Assembly: GCF_000004075.3 (NCBI RefSeq) | Contig: NC_026658.2 | Coordinates: 14,682,075-14,746,074, forward strand | Length of the DNA stretch: 64,000 nucleotides | Source of the DNA: Cucumis sativus | Taxonomy: Eukaryota; Streptophyta; Magnoliopsida; Cucurbitales; Cucurbitaceae | Direction: 5' to 3' | In this document: positions 38,786-53,517 of the stretch, in pieces | How the letters are laid out: each line of letters begins with the position of its first letter | How positions within the stretch are numbered: position 1 is the first letter of the stretch | Program-made: the position numbers and the translations under genes | The notes under the pieces: generated by a model | The model's database searches: none | What the model saw: the letters and a program-made list of their open reading frames with translations, nothing else | Told to the model about the DNA's origin: nothing

Positions 38786-41700
38786 CTACTGAATGATCTC
38801 CTTCAGAGAAAGAACATCATCACGTGGATGGGCATCCTCCACTCGAACTTGTACTTCATCTCCAATTTGTACTCCAAGAGACACCCATGCAGATGCTTGA
38901 ATGCCCACCTACAAATTCCGAATGCATAAGATGTAAAATGTGATGGTATTCATATTTAGAGAGACTGTATGCGCTCATAAAACCATATACACGCTCTATT
39001 TTGCTTGAGCAATGGATAAACGAAAGAATCTACTGGTGAAACTGATGATGGGGAAAAAGAAAGTCATTTCTGCATGCATTTGATATTGTCATATGTTTAT
39101 AAAGCGTCCCATGGCGGGCAGTTTAATTCCTGGTTCATGGGCCAAAACCTTTAACTATGAGAAGCTATCGACAGTTGTCAATAATCAGTACGATGTGCAG
39201 AGATAATGACCAATGAAAGCAGAAAATAAGGATCAAATAAAATTTAAACATTTGGAAAGATGAGCATTTCCCTTTTTTCTTCTTTAAGCCCAAGTCCATC
39301 TTTAAAGAATAGGGCTTACATCATGATCAAAAAGTTGTCATCAATCAATCCTCACCTCAACCAACAGCAGCAATGCATTTCGATCTTTAATAAACCGAAG
39401 AATCAAAGCCCGATATCTATTTTCTTTTGGTTGCCGTCTCAAGTACTCTAGTATCCAATAACGAAGACTAACGCTTGAGAGCCTCCTTGCCAATTTAGTA
39501 TTTATATTTACAGTTGCTGCCATCCCTTCTAGTTGACCATGGGAGTATGGAGGAGAGTCGCCTTTTAGGAAAGCCTTAACCTACGAATAAATATCAAGAG
39601 TAAAACTAAGCTAAAACAAGTGAATCTCCACCAACATAGTCGTGAAATGCATGATTACCAATTATGCAACCAAAATCACACACAACAAGATGATATGATG
39701 AGCATGGTTGCAATGATAGTCAGTGAATCAACAATTTTAAACTGACATTCCTGACTGTATTGAGCAATAAATACAGAACTAATAAGTTTAAAAAATGACA
39801 CTACTAAAGCTACAAGCTTCAAGAGTTAGTCCCCTAAGATTGCAGGAGGGGAAGACAGAACAAGGAAACCGTTGAGTATGAGCAATAAAGATGTCTCAGA
39901 CAACAGAATCGTCTATGAGGAATAAGGTCCATTAATCTATAATATATGCATAAATTTACATACATACCTATACATCTTTTACCATATTAAAATACAGACA
40001 ACATAATACGTTTCTCATCTTTTCTCAAGCAAGGACATCTATTACCATATTAAAATGCAAACTTAATCAAGAAAAATATAGGAAATTAGAAGAAATACCT
40101 GATAATGTGCAAGCAGATCCAAATACCTACGGATGGGAGATGTAAATTGGACATAACAAGGAATTCCCAAAATCCCATGGGGCATAGGCTTCCTAAAGTC
40201 AATTTCAGCAGCTCGCATTGTTCTGACTATTGCAGAGCTCCTAACAGGTCCTTCTGGAAGATGAGCAAATGCAGATACATCTATATTTGTTTGAGGTTGT
40301 CCTCTGTAGGGTAACGGAATGTTATTGCGAGATCCAAAAGTGGCTATAACTTCCCCACATAGGATCATCATTTCAGAAACAAGTCGCATGGCAGGGTCAG
40401 CTTGGTTTTCCACGTAGAGATTGATTTCAGGCTCCGGGTCTTCTGGATTTGCTACCTTGATCCGTGTCTCCAAAGAAGCCATGTCAATTGCACCCTGAAA
40501 ATTTTATAATATGACACCAGAACACTAAAGGCAGATAGCTACTTCAAAAAAGAAAAAAACTAATAATAGTACTTTCTAGGAATAAAATCCCATCAAACAT
40601 GATAGATATGGATTCCAAAAAGGTTTCTAACTAAGTTTTTAACAGAGCCTGATTAATAAACAACCAACATTCTTGCCAATAATTTAAGCCACTATGTTTA
40701 TTAAGGCACCTGTTGTCTTCGCCATGCTAATCGCAAAGTTGCAGCCTCAGATAGAATTTTAAGTTCAGCCTCCTCTACCAAGTTCAAACTAAGCAGCTCT
40801 GATGCACTTTCATATGTCAGCATGTAAGTTGGTTTGATGATTGAGTTTTCCACAGAGTATTCTGCAATGCTATTAGAGCACAAGGTGTTATTATTTACAG
40901 GTTTGCCTCAGTAAAAACATCTTAATGGATGCCATAGTTTCGTGCAAGCAAAAACTCCATTGTACAGTTTGACCAGATAAAAGATTTTTTTTTTCACAAT
41001 CTCTATTGAATGCTAGCTCAAACAACAAAATTTACAAACGTAGACAAGAAAAATTCTCACAGCAATAGAAAGTAACAATGAAAAGGAAAGAGCAATAATG
41101 TGCAAGCTACAACACAAAAACTTTCGCATAGGGTTTTACGACTTAAGCACATAAACCACCAAATCTTCTAGTTATATGATATCAAAAACAAACTTCACAA
41201 TTTGTTCCCTAAAATATAATTTGTAGTAGGGTATCTTTCATATTAAAGTACAATAAGATAAGAACAAGCTTTGATTTCCATCAGAATAGAGGAAACCAAC
41301 ATTTCTAGGGAAGAAGTCTTGCAATAAAAACAACCAAGTACACAAACAAGCTTTACCTTCCATCAGAATGAAGGACAACAGATACAGTAACTGCATTGCA
41401 AATCTCTCCCTGTTTTAAACTCATTCCATCCATTGCTAGTTTCTCTGGAAACATAGGGTATGTGGCTGTTGGAAGAAATATAGAAGTTCCTCTTTTCATG
41501 GCCTCCCTATGAATGATAAACAAAAAAAAAGTCAGCATGATACAAAGTACCGCAAGAAAGTTTAAGCTTTAAGGATTACCTGTCCACTATGCTCCCTGGT
41601 TGAACAAATCTAGCTGGATCAGCAACATGGATCCATATTTTAATTCGACCATCTGATAATCTTGTTGCACTCAATGCATCATCAAGCTAAAATATCACAT

Positions 41701-44700
41701 GATATGAACGTGAGGTGGAAATCTCCCACAATTTCATGAAAGAATTATAGAAAAATCTTTACATATTCAGAGTGAACAGACTAACTGATGCAATCACACA
41801 GTCATGATAAACAGCACAATTAGATATTAGTTGTTTTTCTGTTTTCTTCAAACTAATCAGTTACAATAACTGATTAGTTACACTCAAACAACTAGCTGTA
41901 ACTATCATTCACATCTATAAATAACCATTCTCCTATTGAGAATGGTAGATTGAATTCTTGAATAAAGAAAAGGATCCAAATTCAACTTTGAATTACATCA
42001 CTAACTAAATGAAAAATACGAAATAAAGTATAATTGAATCAAAAAAGAAAAAGAAACAAAAATCTAAATTGGATATACTTCTTAATTTTAGTACTATCAC
42101 CTCATCTGCTTCATCAACATCAATGGCATAAACCTTAAGATCTGTGAGATTCTTCCTGTTAACCTAAACAAGAGGATATGACACAACAATTTTATCTCAT
42201 CAGATGCAACATATGATACATAGAGCACAGTACGTCATGAACTATTAATGAAAATTTAGAAGTCCTTAATGAGATTAACGGTTGACAAATTATAAGGTTC
42301 TCGGAGAATCTCAAATGGTAATATGTATACATAACCTCTTGTTATATTGTTATCACACATAACAAAAACCAGTGATGGAACCAGATGTTACCTCATCAGG
42401 ATCAGACGCCTCCAGTAAAAGTGATTCTGCAGCTGCTATAATGCCATCTGAATGATCTGTCCGAATGTTCAACTTTAGAAGATCAAGATTAACATGCCGA
42501 GGGAAATACCCCACGTCAATGAGAAGATTTACTGCTGATGATGCTGTTTTCACCAGTCCCATAGTCTTGAGAATCTAAGGAAGAGATTATCAAACAAAGT
42601 AAAGGCAGTGGATGATAAAAATGTACTTTGCAGTCATCGAGCAAATCACATTAAAGGAGTTACCATCCCAGCTGTTTTCCTTTGTTCATCATCCACGCAA
42701 TCATCAATAGCATAAGATTCGAGAGACTCAACCTTGTATCTGGTTTTCTCTTCAGCTGTCCAGGACGATTTAGGTGGTTTGGACTTCAAAGGCATTGCCT
42801 TGGCAGATTTCAATAAGTCTACAAACTCTTGCAGTTCTTTCTCAGCTGCCTCTTTTGCAAGCTTCTTACGTTGAAGTTCTTCAACCTGGCTTTCAAGCAA
42901 AGAGTTAGAAAATATTTTAGACTCAGAAAAACACTGATAAAGTATTAAAAGCCTATTTATCACGAATAAAAAGCTTCAACCGAACTAGAGGGAAAAAAGA
43001 GTACAAAAATAGTTGAACTATTATAAAATTCTAACAAAGAATTGATGATGAATCTGCATCGAGGGATGAAACTATGCAGGGATTGGACTTGGGGAAGTAT
43101 TATCTGATCTCATTATGTATCTGTTCTATTGCAAATTTGCAACACTATCATATCAAAAGAGCAAAGGTTAAGTAATGGGACATAAACATGTGAAAGAACT
43201 TTACAAGCAGAGAGTAACACCAAGATATTGTAAAAGCACAAAATACCAAAGAGGAATGAGAACATTAGATTAGACATCATGATGAAGTATACCAAGAGAC
43301 CTTAAAATATTATGGGCATAATTTGGGAGATTTCCAGAAGTTGCTATGTACATGCACTGTTTTATACCGCAACTAATGAAAATCCTATTCTGTTGCCTTT
43401 AGCTTAAATTGTCTTAAGAGATTGTTTTTGTATAATTAAATAGTTATAAACGACATGCTATGTTCAGTTGTCTAGTTATTGCCTTTGAAAAAGGTTTCAT
43501 AAGTTTAAGAGCCTTGTCAATAAAAGCTCATAGAGTAAAACACTTCAGAAAACATCTTTTTAATGGCTACAAGAGATGGACATGGAATTGATTTGATAAT
43601 ATTTAATTATTCAGGATTGATAAATTGCCAACGCATAAAATTATATAAACTCCAGAAGCTTTAAACACCGTTAAGTTTTACCAAATTATTACCCTACAAC
43701 CTGTAGTTGCACATTCACATCTTTTGAAAGCAGAAATTATCGGTTTACAATCTTTTTTACAGTATGTACATTCCAGAAAGCACCACCATAGAAAAATCTA
43801 GTAGCTGGGATCTAATTGTTAAATAAAAGGAAGATTTGGAATTAAAATATAATGCGTACTTGGTCAGTAGGTCTTGGACCATAAAAAGATCGCGAACCTT
43901 TTGTCTGCAGAACAGTGAAGTATAATTCATCTCTTGATAACAACAAATGCGTACAATAGCTTTCCATAGGTTCTGTACTCCCAAAAATCATCTGTAGAAA
44001 GTGCTATAGTTAGTGATAGAACAAGATTGCAAAATGATCTAGAACACCAGATAACGCATAACCTCAGCTAATTCTTCGGTAGTCACTGCCTTATTTTGTT
44101 CAAGAAGTTCAAGCCATGCAAATTCCAGCAATGTTGGGTCCTGCGCTCATAATTATTGGCTCAAATCACCACCAGTCAGCATGAGATAGGGTTTATTTTC
44201 AGTTAGAGAACAAACCAAGTTATCCTGAGCTTTCTTAATGAAGTCTGCAATTTCTGTATGGTCAAAATTTTCAACACCTGGAACAATGTATGTAATTTGC
44301 TGTGGCTTAATAGACGATGAGACGCCATTCTGCTAAAGAAAAGTGATAGATCAAGAGAAAATTAGAGTTATGGATTGAATACTTTGATTCAGCTTTTAAA
44401 AAATTATAATAATAAGCCATGAATCAACCTAGTAGTCTATTCAAAATGGTGCGGTAGTTGTTTTTACTAGAACCTGATCGAACACCATCCAGTTTTTTTT
44501 CCCATCAGGTTTCTGAGCAACTGCCAGTAATACCCTCTCCGAATCCTTCTTGAACTCCAGCAACAATCCCCTGTCCAATGTTCGGTTCACAAGCTTATCT
44601 TCAGTAACCTCTCCACTGCCCATGCCCACCAATCCCATTCTGGATACATAAAATATTTGTTCCTCATTATTGAGAAAATAAATTGAGGGTTAAAAAAAAC

Positions 44701-45134
44701 CTGTTCTAAATGCTCAACTTCCAGCTGATCATAATTCATAAGAGCTTCAAAACAGTATAAACACTCTTACTTTGAGAAATCCATTTCGGTTATTTAACAA
44801 AATATCACAGACAAGATGAAATCCACACCATAGCACATATTTCAGCTTAATTACATTAAAAGAAACATAGAATGTAATACAAAAGAAAAACAAAAACGTA
44901 CTTAGCAGTAGCGGAAACTCTCTTTCGCCGGCGTGGAGCTTCGAGCTCTTCGATAATGTTTTCAAACACACTGTAAAAGGAATATAATCGACCTCCACCA
45001 GTCTTAAAAATTTGGTATCGATGCCTTAACAGAGGAGAACTAAATCTTAGTTTGGAGCTCCATCGGAAGGCAGAGAGAGGCGGGGATAATGAAGAGCGGA
45101 AGACGGAGAAAGTGTTAACAGTTCGAAAAGCCAT
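38786..45134 (-). CDS. RNR1: Organellar exoribonuclease RNR1 (RNase II/R family)
   Basis: Fourteen exons on the - strand: 45134-44902, 44639-44474, 44329-44216, 44140-44063, 43991-43860, 42885-42664, 42574-42392, 42163-42101, 41686-41580, 41506-41357, 40869-40710, 40494-40099, 39580-39356 and 38908-38786. This gives 783 residues, close to the Arabidopsis protein (about 800). The N terminus is rich in Ser and Arg and poor in acidic residues, like an organelle transit peptide. The RNB catalytic domain has the Asp cluster IDVDEADELDDAL (390-402), then KIWIHVADPARFV, the TATYPMFPEKLAM block and TSPIRRYLDLLAHYQ. The end (ASAWVSLGVQIGDEVQVRVE) is the S1-like terminus. Known role of the family: 3'-to-5' RNA degradation and maturation, including chloroplast rRNA 3' ends; the Arabidopsis gene (At5g02250) is essential for greening. 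Two in-frame upstream ATGs (45167, 45212) could extend the leader. Confidence 0.96.
41825..42000. mobile_element. Possible LTR/TRIM-like fragment in RNR1 intron 8
   Basis: Inside the intron between exons 8 and 9, the + strand reads a perfect 13-base hairpin (41851-41863 / 41867-41879, 3-base loop). CTATAAATAACC (about 41925) and AATAAAG (about 41963) follow within about 90 bases. TATA and polyadenylation-like words this close together suggest an LTR fragment. No defined ends or duplication were found. Confidence 0.25.
41851..41879. repeat. Perfect inverted repeat (13-base stem, 3-base loop)
   Basis: AACTAATCAGTTA and TAACTGATTAGTT are separated by CAA. The repeat lies in RNR1 intron 8 and would form a hairpin in the pre-mRNA. 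Confidence 0.9.
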
Positions 45135-47145
45135 AATCGTTTGTGAAGGAAGAGAATCGAGGGTCATGCAGTCAAGAGGATTGAAGAAAAAGGATTTATG
45201 GTTGTTGGGCATGGGGGTGGAGTTGTTGACATGGATTCGGTTTTCTTCACGCAGTGAGAGAGAACGAAAATGTGAAGCAGAAGAAGCGAGTTTGCAAAGC
45301 TGATGATAAACCCGCGCAATAGCAGTGGTAGGTTACCTTCTGCCGGTTCTTCTTCGGAAAAATAATAGGGATAATTTTTTTCTATTATATAGTCGGTCTA
45401 ATAATAATTTTTTTTGAAATTTTTCCAAGATAAAAAAATTAAAACTATTTACATAATATATGAAATAAATTTTGTTCTATTTTTTAAATAGTTTCAATTT
45501 TTTCTATATTTAAAAATGACTAGACAAAACCAAAATAAGAAAGAACTAAGAGTGTATAGAGAGAGCAATGTAAGGGAGTGGTGTATGAGTGAAGAAAAAA
45601 ATGAAAGAGAGCGTGATGAGCTTCTTTGCATGATCTAGTTCATATTCATAATTTCACCTCAATCTAAACGTAAGTAAAGGGGAAAATCCCTCATTTTTAA
45701 AAAGTGGGGTAAATTTCTTTTCTTTTCTTTAATTTTTTTTTTTTTTTTTGGATATTTAGTGCAAAAACTCCTAGAAAAATCGCAAATCTATTTTTATGCT
45801 ATTTTCATTTAGGTTATAATATAGGAAATTTCAATATTACATCAAGTAAATATTTTTTGAACAAATTCCTGATAATGGAATATGTAAAGTAAAGCTACTA
45901 AAAAAAGACTATATCATGTACTAATTCTAATAATAAAAAAAGAAAACAGATATTGTACATTTAATATGATCAGTATAAGCTAAAGTCAGCATATCACAAT
46001 TGTAATCTAACATAATATTATGTTACTTTCTCAGAACAAGTTCCACATTCACAACTCCAGTTACAAAAATATTGGTGTAACATGCTATTTTCTACAACAT
46101 TCTTCGCTCTGCACAGGGAATTAGCTCTCACAAATTCACCCCAACAATCAACCAACACAACCTGCAAAGAAATCTGGGTGATGAGATTGAAAGAACCTTC
46201 AAACCCCAGCAAAAGAACTAAACTAAACTAACATAAATTACATAACACAAAACTCCTTCTCAAAATGGCAGAAATTATGAGGAAAGAAAATATGGATTCA
46301 TCCCCCAATATCTCAAACATTTAATCTAAGAGTGACTAGGCATCGCCTCAATTTTATGTGTCCATGTCTATAATTCTAATATCTACGTGTGAGTGAAGGT
46401 ATTAGAAATATATTAAAATCATAAACGAAAAGGGATTATTTGGACTGAATTTTCAAGAACTTTATCAACTTTTTCCTAGAAAGTTAATTTAAGTTGGCCC
46501 TAAATAACTTGAGCTATTTGATCTCACCAAGTCTACTGGCGGTGTAACAGCCCAACAAAAAAGCACCAAGGCATGGGAAGATATCTTCCTTTCATATAAT
46601 CACCAAGGAAGTCGTCATCATCATATGGAACATTTGATATCAGTAATAATACAAAATATCCTTCAAGATTCCATCAATCAAATTGGTTATGGAAGGATTA
46701 CCAATCATAACCTTTTTGCATCTGAATGATAAGTTAGTATATAATACATAGTTTTAAGTTTGTCAAAGAACAATTGGACTAGCTTCCCACAAGCAGAACT
46801 AATTTTGAAAGGGTTAGAAATCATTACAAAAATGTTTTAAATTGCTCTTAATCATTCAAAAATATTTCTGTTCAAAGAAAAACGTGTTAGAAAAGTGTAA
46901 ACTCATCCATCAGACCCGTTTAAATAATTAAAAACATGACAAAAGTGATTTTAACAATTTCAAAACTTAAAAACATGACAAAAATGATTTTAACCTTTTC
47001 AAAACCAAATGACTCGGGAATGCAGCAACTTTACACTACCCTTCTTCCAAGAATGCAATATCAGGAAAGAAAACTGAAAAACTCATCACAGTGAACTCTT
47101 GGTCCGTATCACATACTAACAAATTATATGCAGCATTTGAAATTG
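45135..47145. other. RNR1 upstream region / YidD downstream region
   Basis: Holds the RNR1 5' leader and promoter (about 45135-45400), which is GC-richer than its surroundings. AT-rich spacer follows, including a T run (45730-45749). A weak exon-like frame is at 46018-46212 (-), preceded by a TTTGCAG acceptor. No other gene is supported. Confidence 0.5.
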
Positions 47146-47946
47146 TCAATCTTCTGGTTCTGGCAATCTTTCTTCATCAAACCACCGAGGAGGATCAAAC
47201 CCAGATCCACCTACAAGGCAGCAATGGCCTAAAATCAGTACTTTACAGAATTAAAAACCAAATAACATAAACACGGACAAATCCCCTTCCTGAAGGTTCA
47301 AGAAGATGATTCTCACTCATCTTGTTCGTTCCCTTTGAATGAGATCATTACCAAGGGGATTGCAGCGACAGAGACGCCAAGCAGTCAAGATAGTACCCTT
47401 GGCAACACCGTATTTCTTGTAAGCTTGCATCGAATACTCACTACATGTGGGTAAATAGCGACAACTATTTGGCAATAGCGGTGAGATTTCTCCTGCTCAC
47501 AATTATTCAAGTAAGAACTCAAAGGCACGTGTTATCTTCAATCGGATCGAATTCTGAAACTCTTCGAGTTAGAATCTTAAAACAGAATAAACATCACTAT
47601 TCTACTTACGTTTGTAGAATTTAAGCATGGATAGTGCAGCTTTAACCCCCAAATTGTCCACTTCGCCATCTGTGCAAACGATTAAAATGCCCTAATTCAC
47701 CGAAATCTATACATTGAGTACAGAAAAATATTGAGTGAAGAAGAGGCAAGTACCTTGGTCGCTGTTCGCGCTTGAGTTCGATGTGGCGCGCGTTTCGCTT
47801 AGGATTAACGAGCGACGGAGCTTCCGGCAATTAAATCGAATACTGAAGCCGGCGGCAGAGCAGGGCCGTTGATGGCAGCGGCCGGCGAAGAAGATTGGGT
47901 TCAGGTTTTGGGATGTGTGGCAGTTTGTGGTGGGAAGAACCGCCAT
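47146..47946 (-). CDS. yidD: Plastid YidD-like (DUF37/UPF0161) membrane insertion factor
   Basis: Four exons on the - strand: 47946-47754, 47669-47610, 47492-47352 and 47210-47146, giving 152 residues. About 60 N-terminal residues, rich in Ser, Arg, Thr and Asn and almost free of acidic residues, look like a chloroplast transit peptide. The core follows the YidD family pattern closely: ALSMLKFYKREISPLLPNSC (75-94 or so), RYLPTCSEYSMQAYKKYG (96-113), AWRLCRCNPLGGSGFDPP (122-139). The conserved cysteines are present (C95, C101, C126, C128). Bacterial YidD sits at the membrane beside YidC and helps insert membrane proteins. A thylakoid or envelope role beside Alb3-type insertases is inferred, not shown. 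All splice phases agree (phase 1 throughout). The gene lies between RNR1 and the SDR gene on the same strand with short spacers. Confidence 0.9.
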
Positions 47947-48892
47947 GTCAATCTGCTCTAACAGTTACTGCCAACGCCAATGAAGTTTGTATTTTTTTTA
48001 AAAAAAAAGGAGAAGAAATTTACGATAAACAATACTAATGGGAACTGAATCATAGATATAATTGGATTGTTTTCCTTCATTTTACAAAAGTGTTTACTAT
48101 GACATCATCTTCAATTTGGACTAGTTTGTTGATTACGTATGAACAATGAGCACCAAATTTCAATACTATTATAAAACACATAAAAACAAATATATACATA
48201 ATCATGACATTCACTTTTCATATTATTGTAATCCAGACTACGTACTTAGAAAAACAACTATAGCTTAGTTCACGAAGGTAGCAAAGTCATTTTGTTAGTT
48301 ACATATTCCTGATATGTCCAAGAACATATGCTCGATATGGAGAAACTTTGCTTCAACTTACACTTTAAAATCTTCACTTGGGGAGTGTTATCTATATCTT
48401 AAAGTTAAAACTTCTCACTTTGTTGATTTATGATATACCCATAGTTTTTGCCTCTATTAAGATATTTTGACATTTGTCTTGTTCAAATTTGACAGTGAAT
48501 CTCTACTTAATATAACAGAAATTATATTACAAACATCAAATTGATTCGGATCTCAAAAGTTTTAAACCTAACGTTAATTGAAAGTACTCATGTTATAGCA
48601 GTCTTATTTAATAATTGAGAAAAGATTTAAGAAACCATTAGAGAAAAAGCAAAGTCATTTATTACAACATTCTCAGGAACAGTTTATCTGAAATGCAGAC
48701 TAATGACATGCCAACCAAAGCATCAAATTGAAAGAGATTTAGCAACCTCTAATTCTAATGCATCAATAATCTAAGATCCTTCCAAGTTACATCCTCTCCT
48801 CTCCCATACCTATTTAAAATATCACATTTCAAAATTTAACAGCAGCACAACAATTCAGAACAATGCTCATTGATATTACAAACTCTACCCAA
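47947..48892. other. Spacer between YidD start and SDR 3' end
   Basis: About 950 bases including the YidD promoter side and the 3' flank of the SDR gene. No distinct motif or repeat recognised. Confidence 0.5.
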
Positions 48893-52505
<3,613 letters not shown>

Positions 52506-53517
52506 GGCCCGAGAGTTGTGGAAGCTAAAAGGGACTGGTTTCCATCTGGAAAGCTCTGGTTACGACATATAAAGCTCTTTCATGAAGCAGTACGAGCAAG
52601 AGAGAAAGATGCAGATTTTGTATGGATAATTCAAAATTTTCTTTGTGTCGCTGTCCATCGACATGGATTTTGAAATTAAGAAGCATAATCTTCTGTTTAA
52701 CTAATTCTATACAATACTATCCTCACAATTTTCCTTCTTTCTTCTCCAATTAATTGAAATTGGCACGAAAGAAACAGAAACAACACTTAAAAAAGAAGAA
52801 GAGTGGTTTATTTTAATAAAATACATTTTTACTCTTTCAAAATTCACCTACAACCAGTCTACTTGGTGCACCCGCTTCTCAAGTTGGTGACTTGCTAAGT
52901 GTCTACTTTGGTGTATCACTTCTCAAGTTGGTGACTTGGTGGGAGCCTATAGCCTATACCTACTTCTTAAGTTGACCACTTGCGATAAATAAACGATTCA
53001 ACTTCACTTATGCTTATTAAGTAATTTTATTGCATTTTAAAAAAATTATCACATTTATTAATAAACTTATTAGATGTAACTAACTCGACTCCATTAATAA
53101 GTTTTTAGAATAGTTAGTGTTACTCCTTCCCCAAACATGTTGGCAAATCATCTTATGACGAATAGAATTTTATTTTTCATTATTTCAAAACTTGAAACAA
53201 ACAATTTTTTGGACATTGCATTTTTGTCATAAGAATCACGATACTACAAATAAAATTTGATCGTCATAGGCAATTTGGGAAGAGGAAAACATTAGGATTC
53301 GAAACCGAAACCTAAATGGAAAGCAAAATTTACAATTTGCGAGAGGTGCATCCGAGAAGATATATATATGAGCTTAGAAAAGCTACAAACAACATTTAAT
53401 TTATTATGGTTAGAAAAGGAGGCCAAGAACAGAGGATGAGACTTGATAATTTGTACATAACAACTTTATTCAACTTTTGACATAGAATTTAATATTAGGG
53501 TTTGATGGATCTAATAA
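52506..53517. other. SDR promoter side / HAD hydrolase 3' flank
   Basis: About 1 kb between the SDR start and the HAD hydrolase stop. It contains a tandem repeat (52858-52985) and no coding sequence. Confidence 0.5.
52858..52985 (+). repeat. 44-base tandem repeat, about 2.8 degenerate copies
   Basis: The first two copies start TCTACTTGG (52858) and TCTACTTTGG (52902) and share CTTCTCAAGTTGGTGACTTG exactly. A third, more diverged copy contains CTACTTCTTAAGTTGACCACTTG. Each unit has a small inverted element, CAAGT-TGGTG-ACTTG. The array is 350-480 bases upstream of the SDR ATG. Confidence 0.85.

Noticed and set aside
42646..42963. RNR1 exon 6 extended upstream to the ATG at 42963
   Set aside because: The upstream part is intron. 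The acceptor at 42886 joins in phase 0 to PRPTDQ of the previous exon and restores the family sequence.
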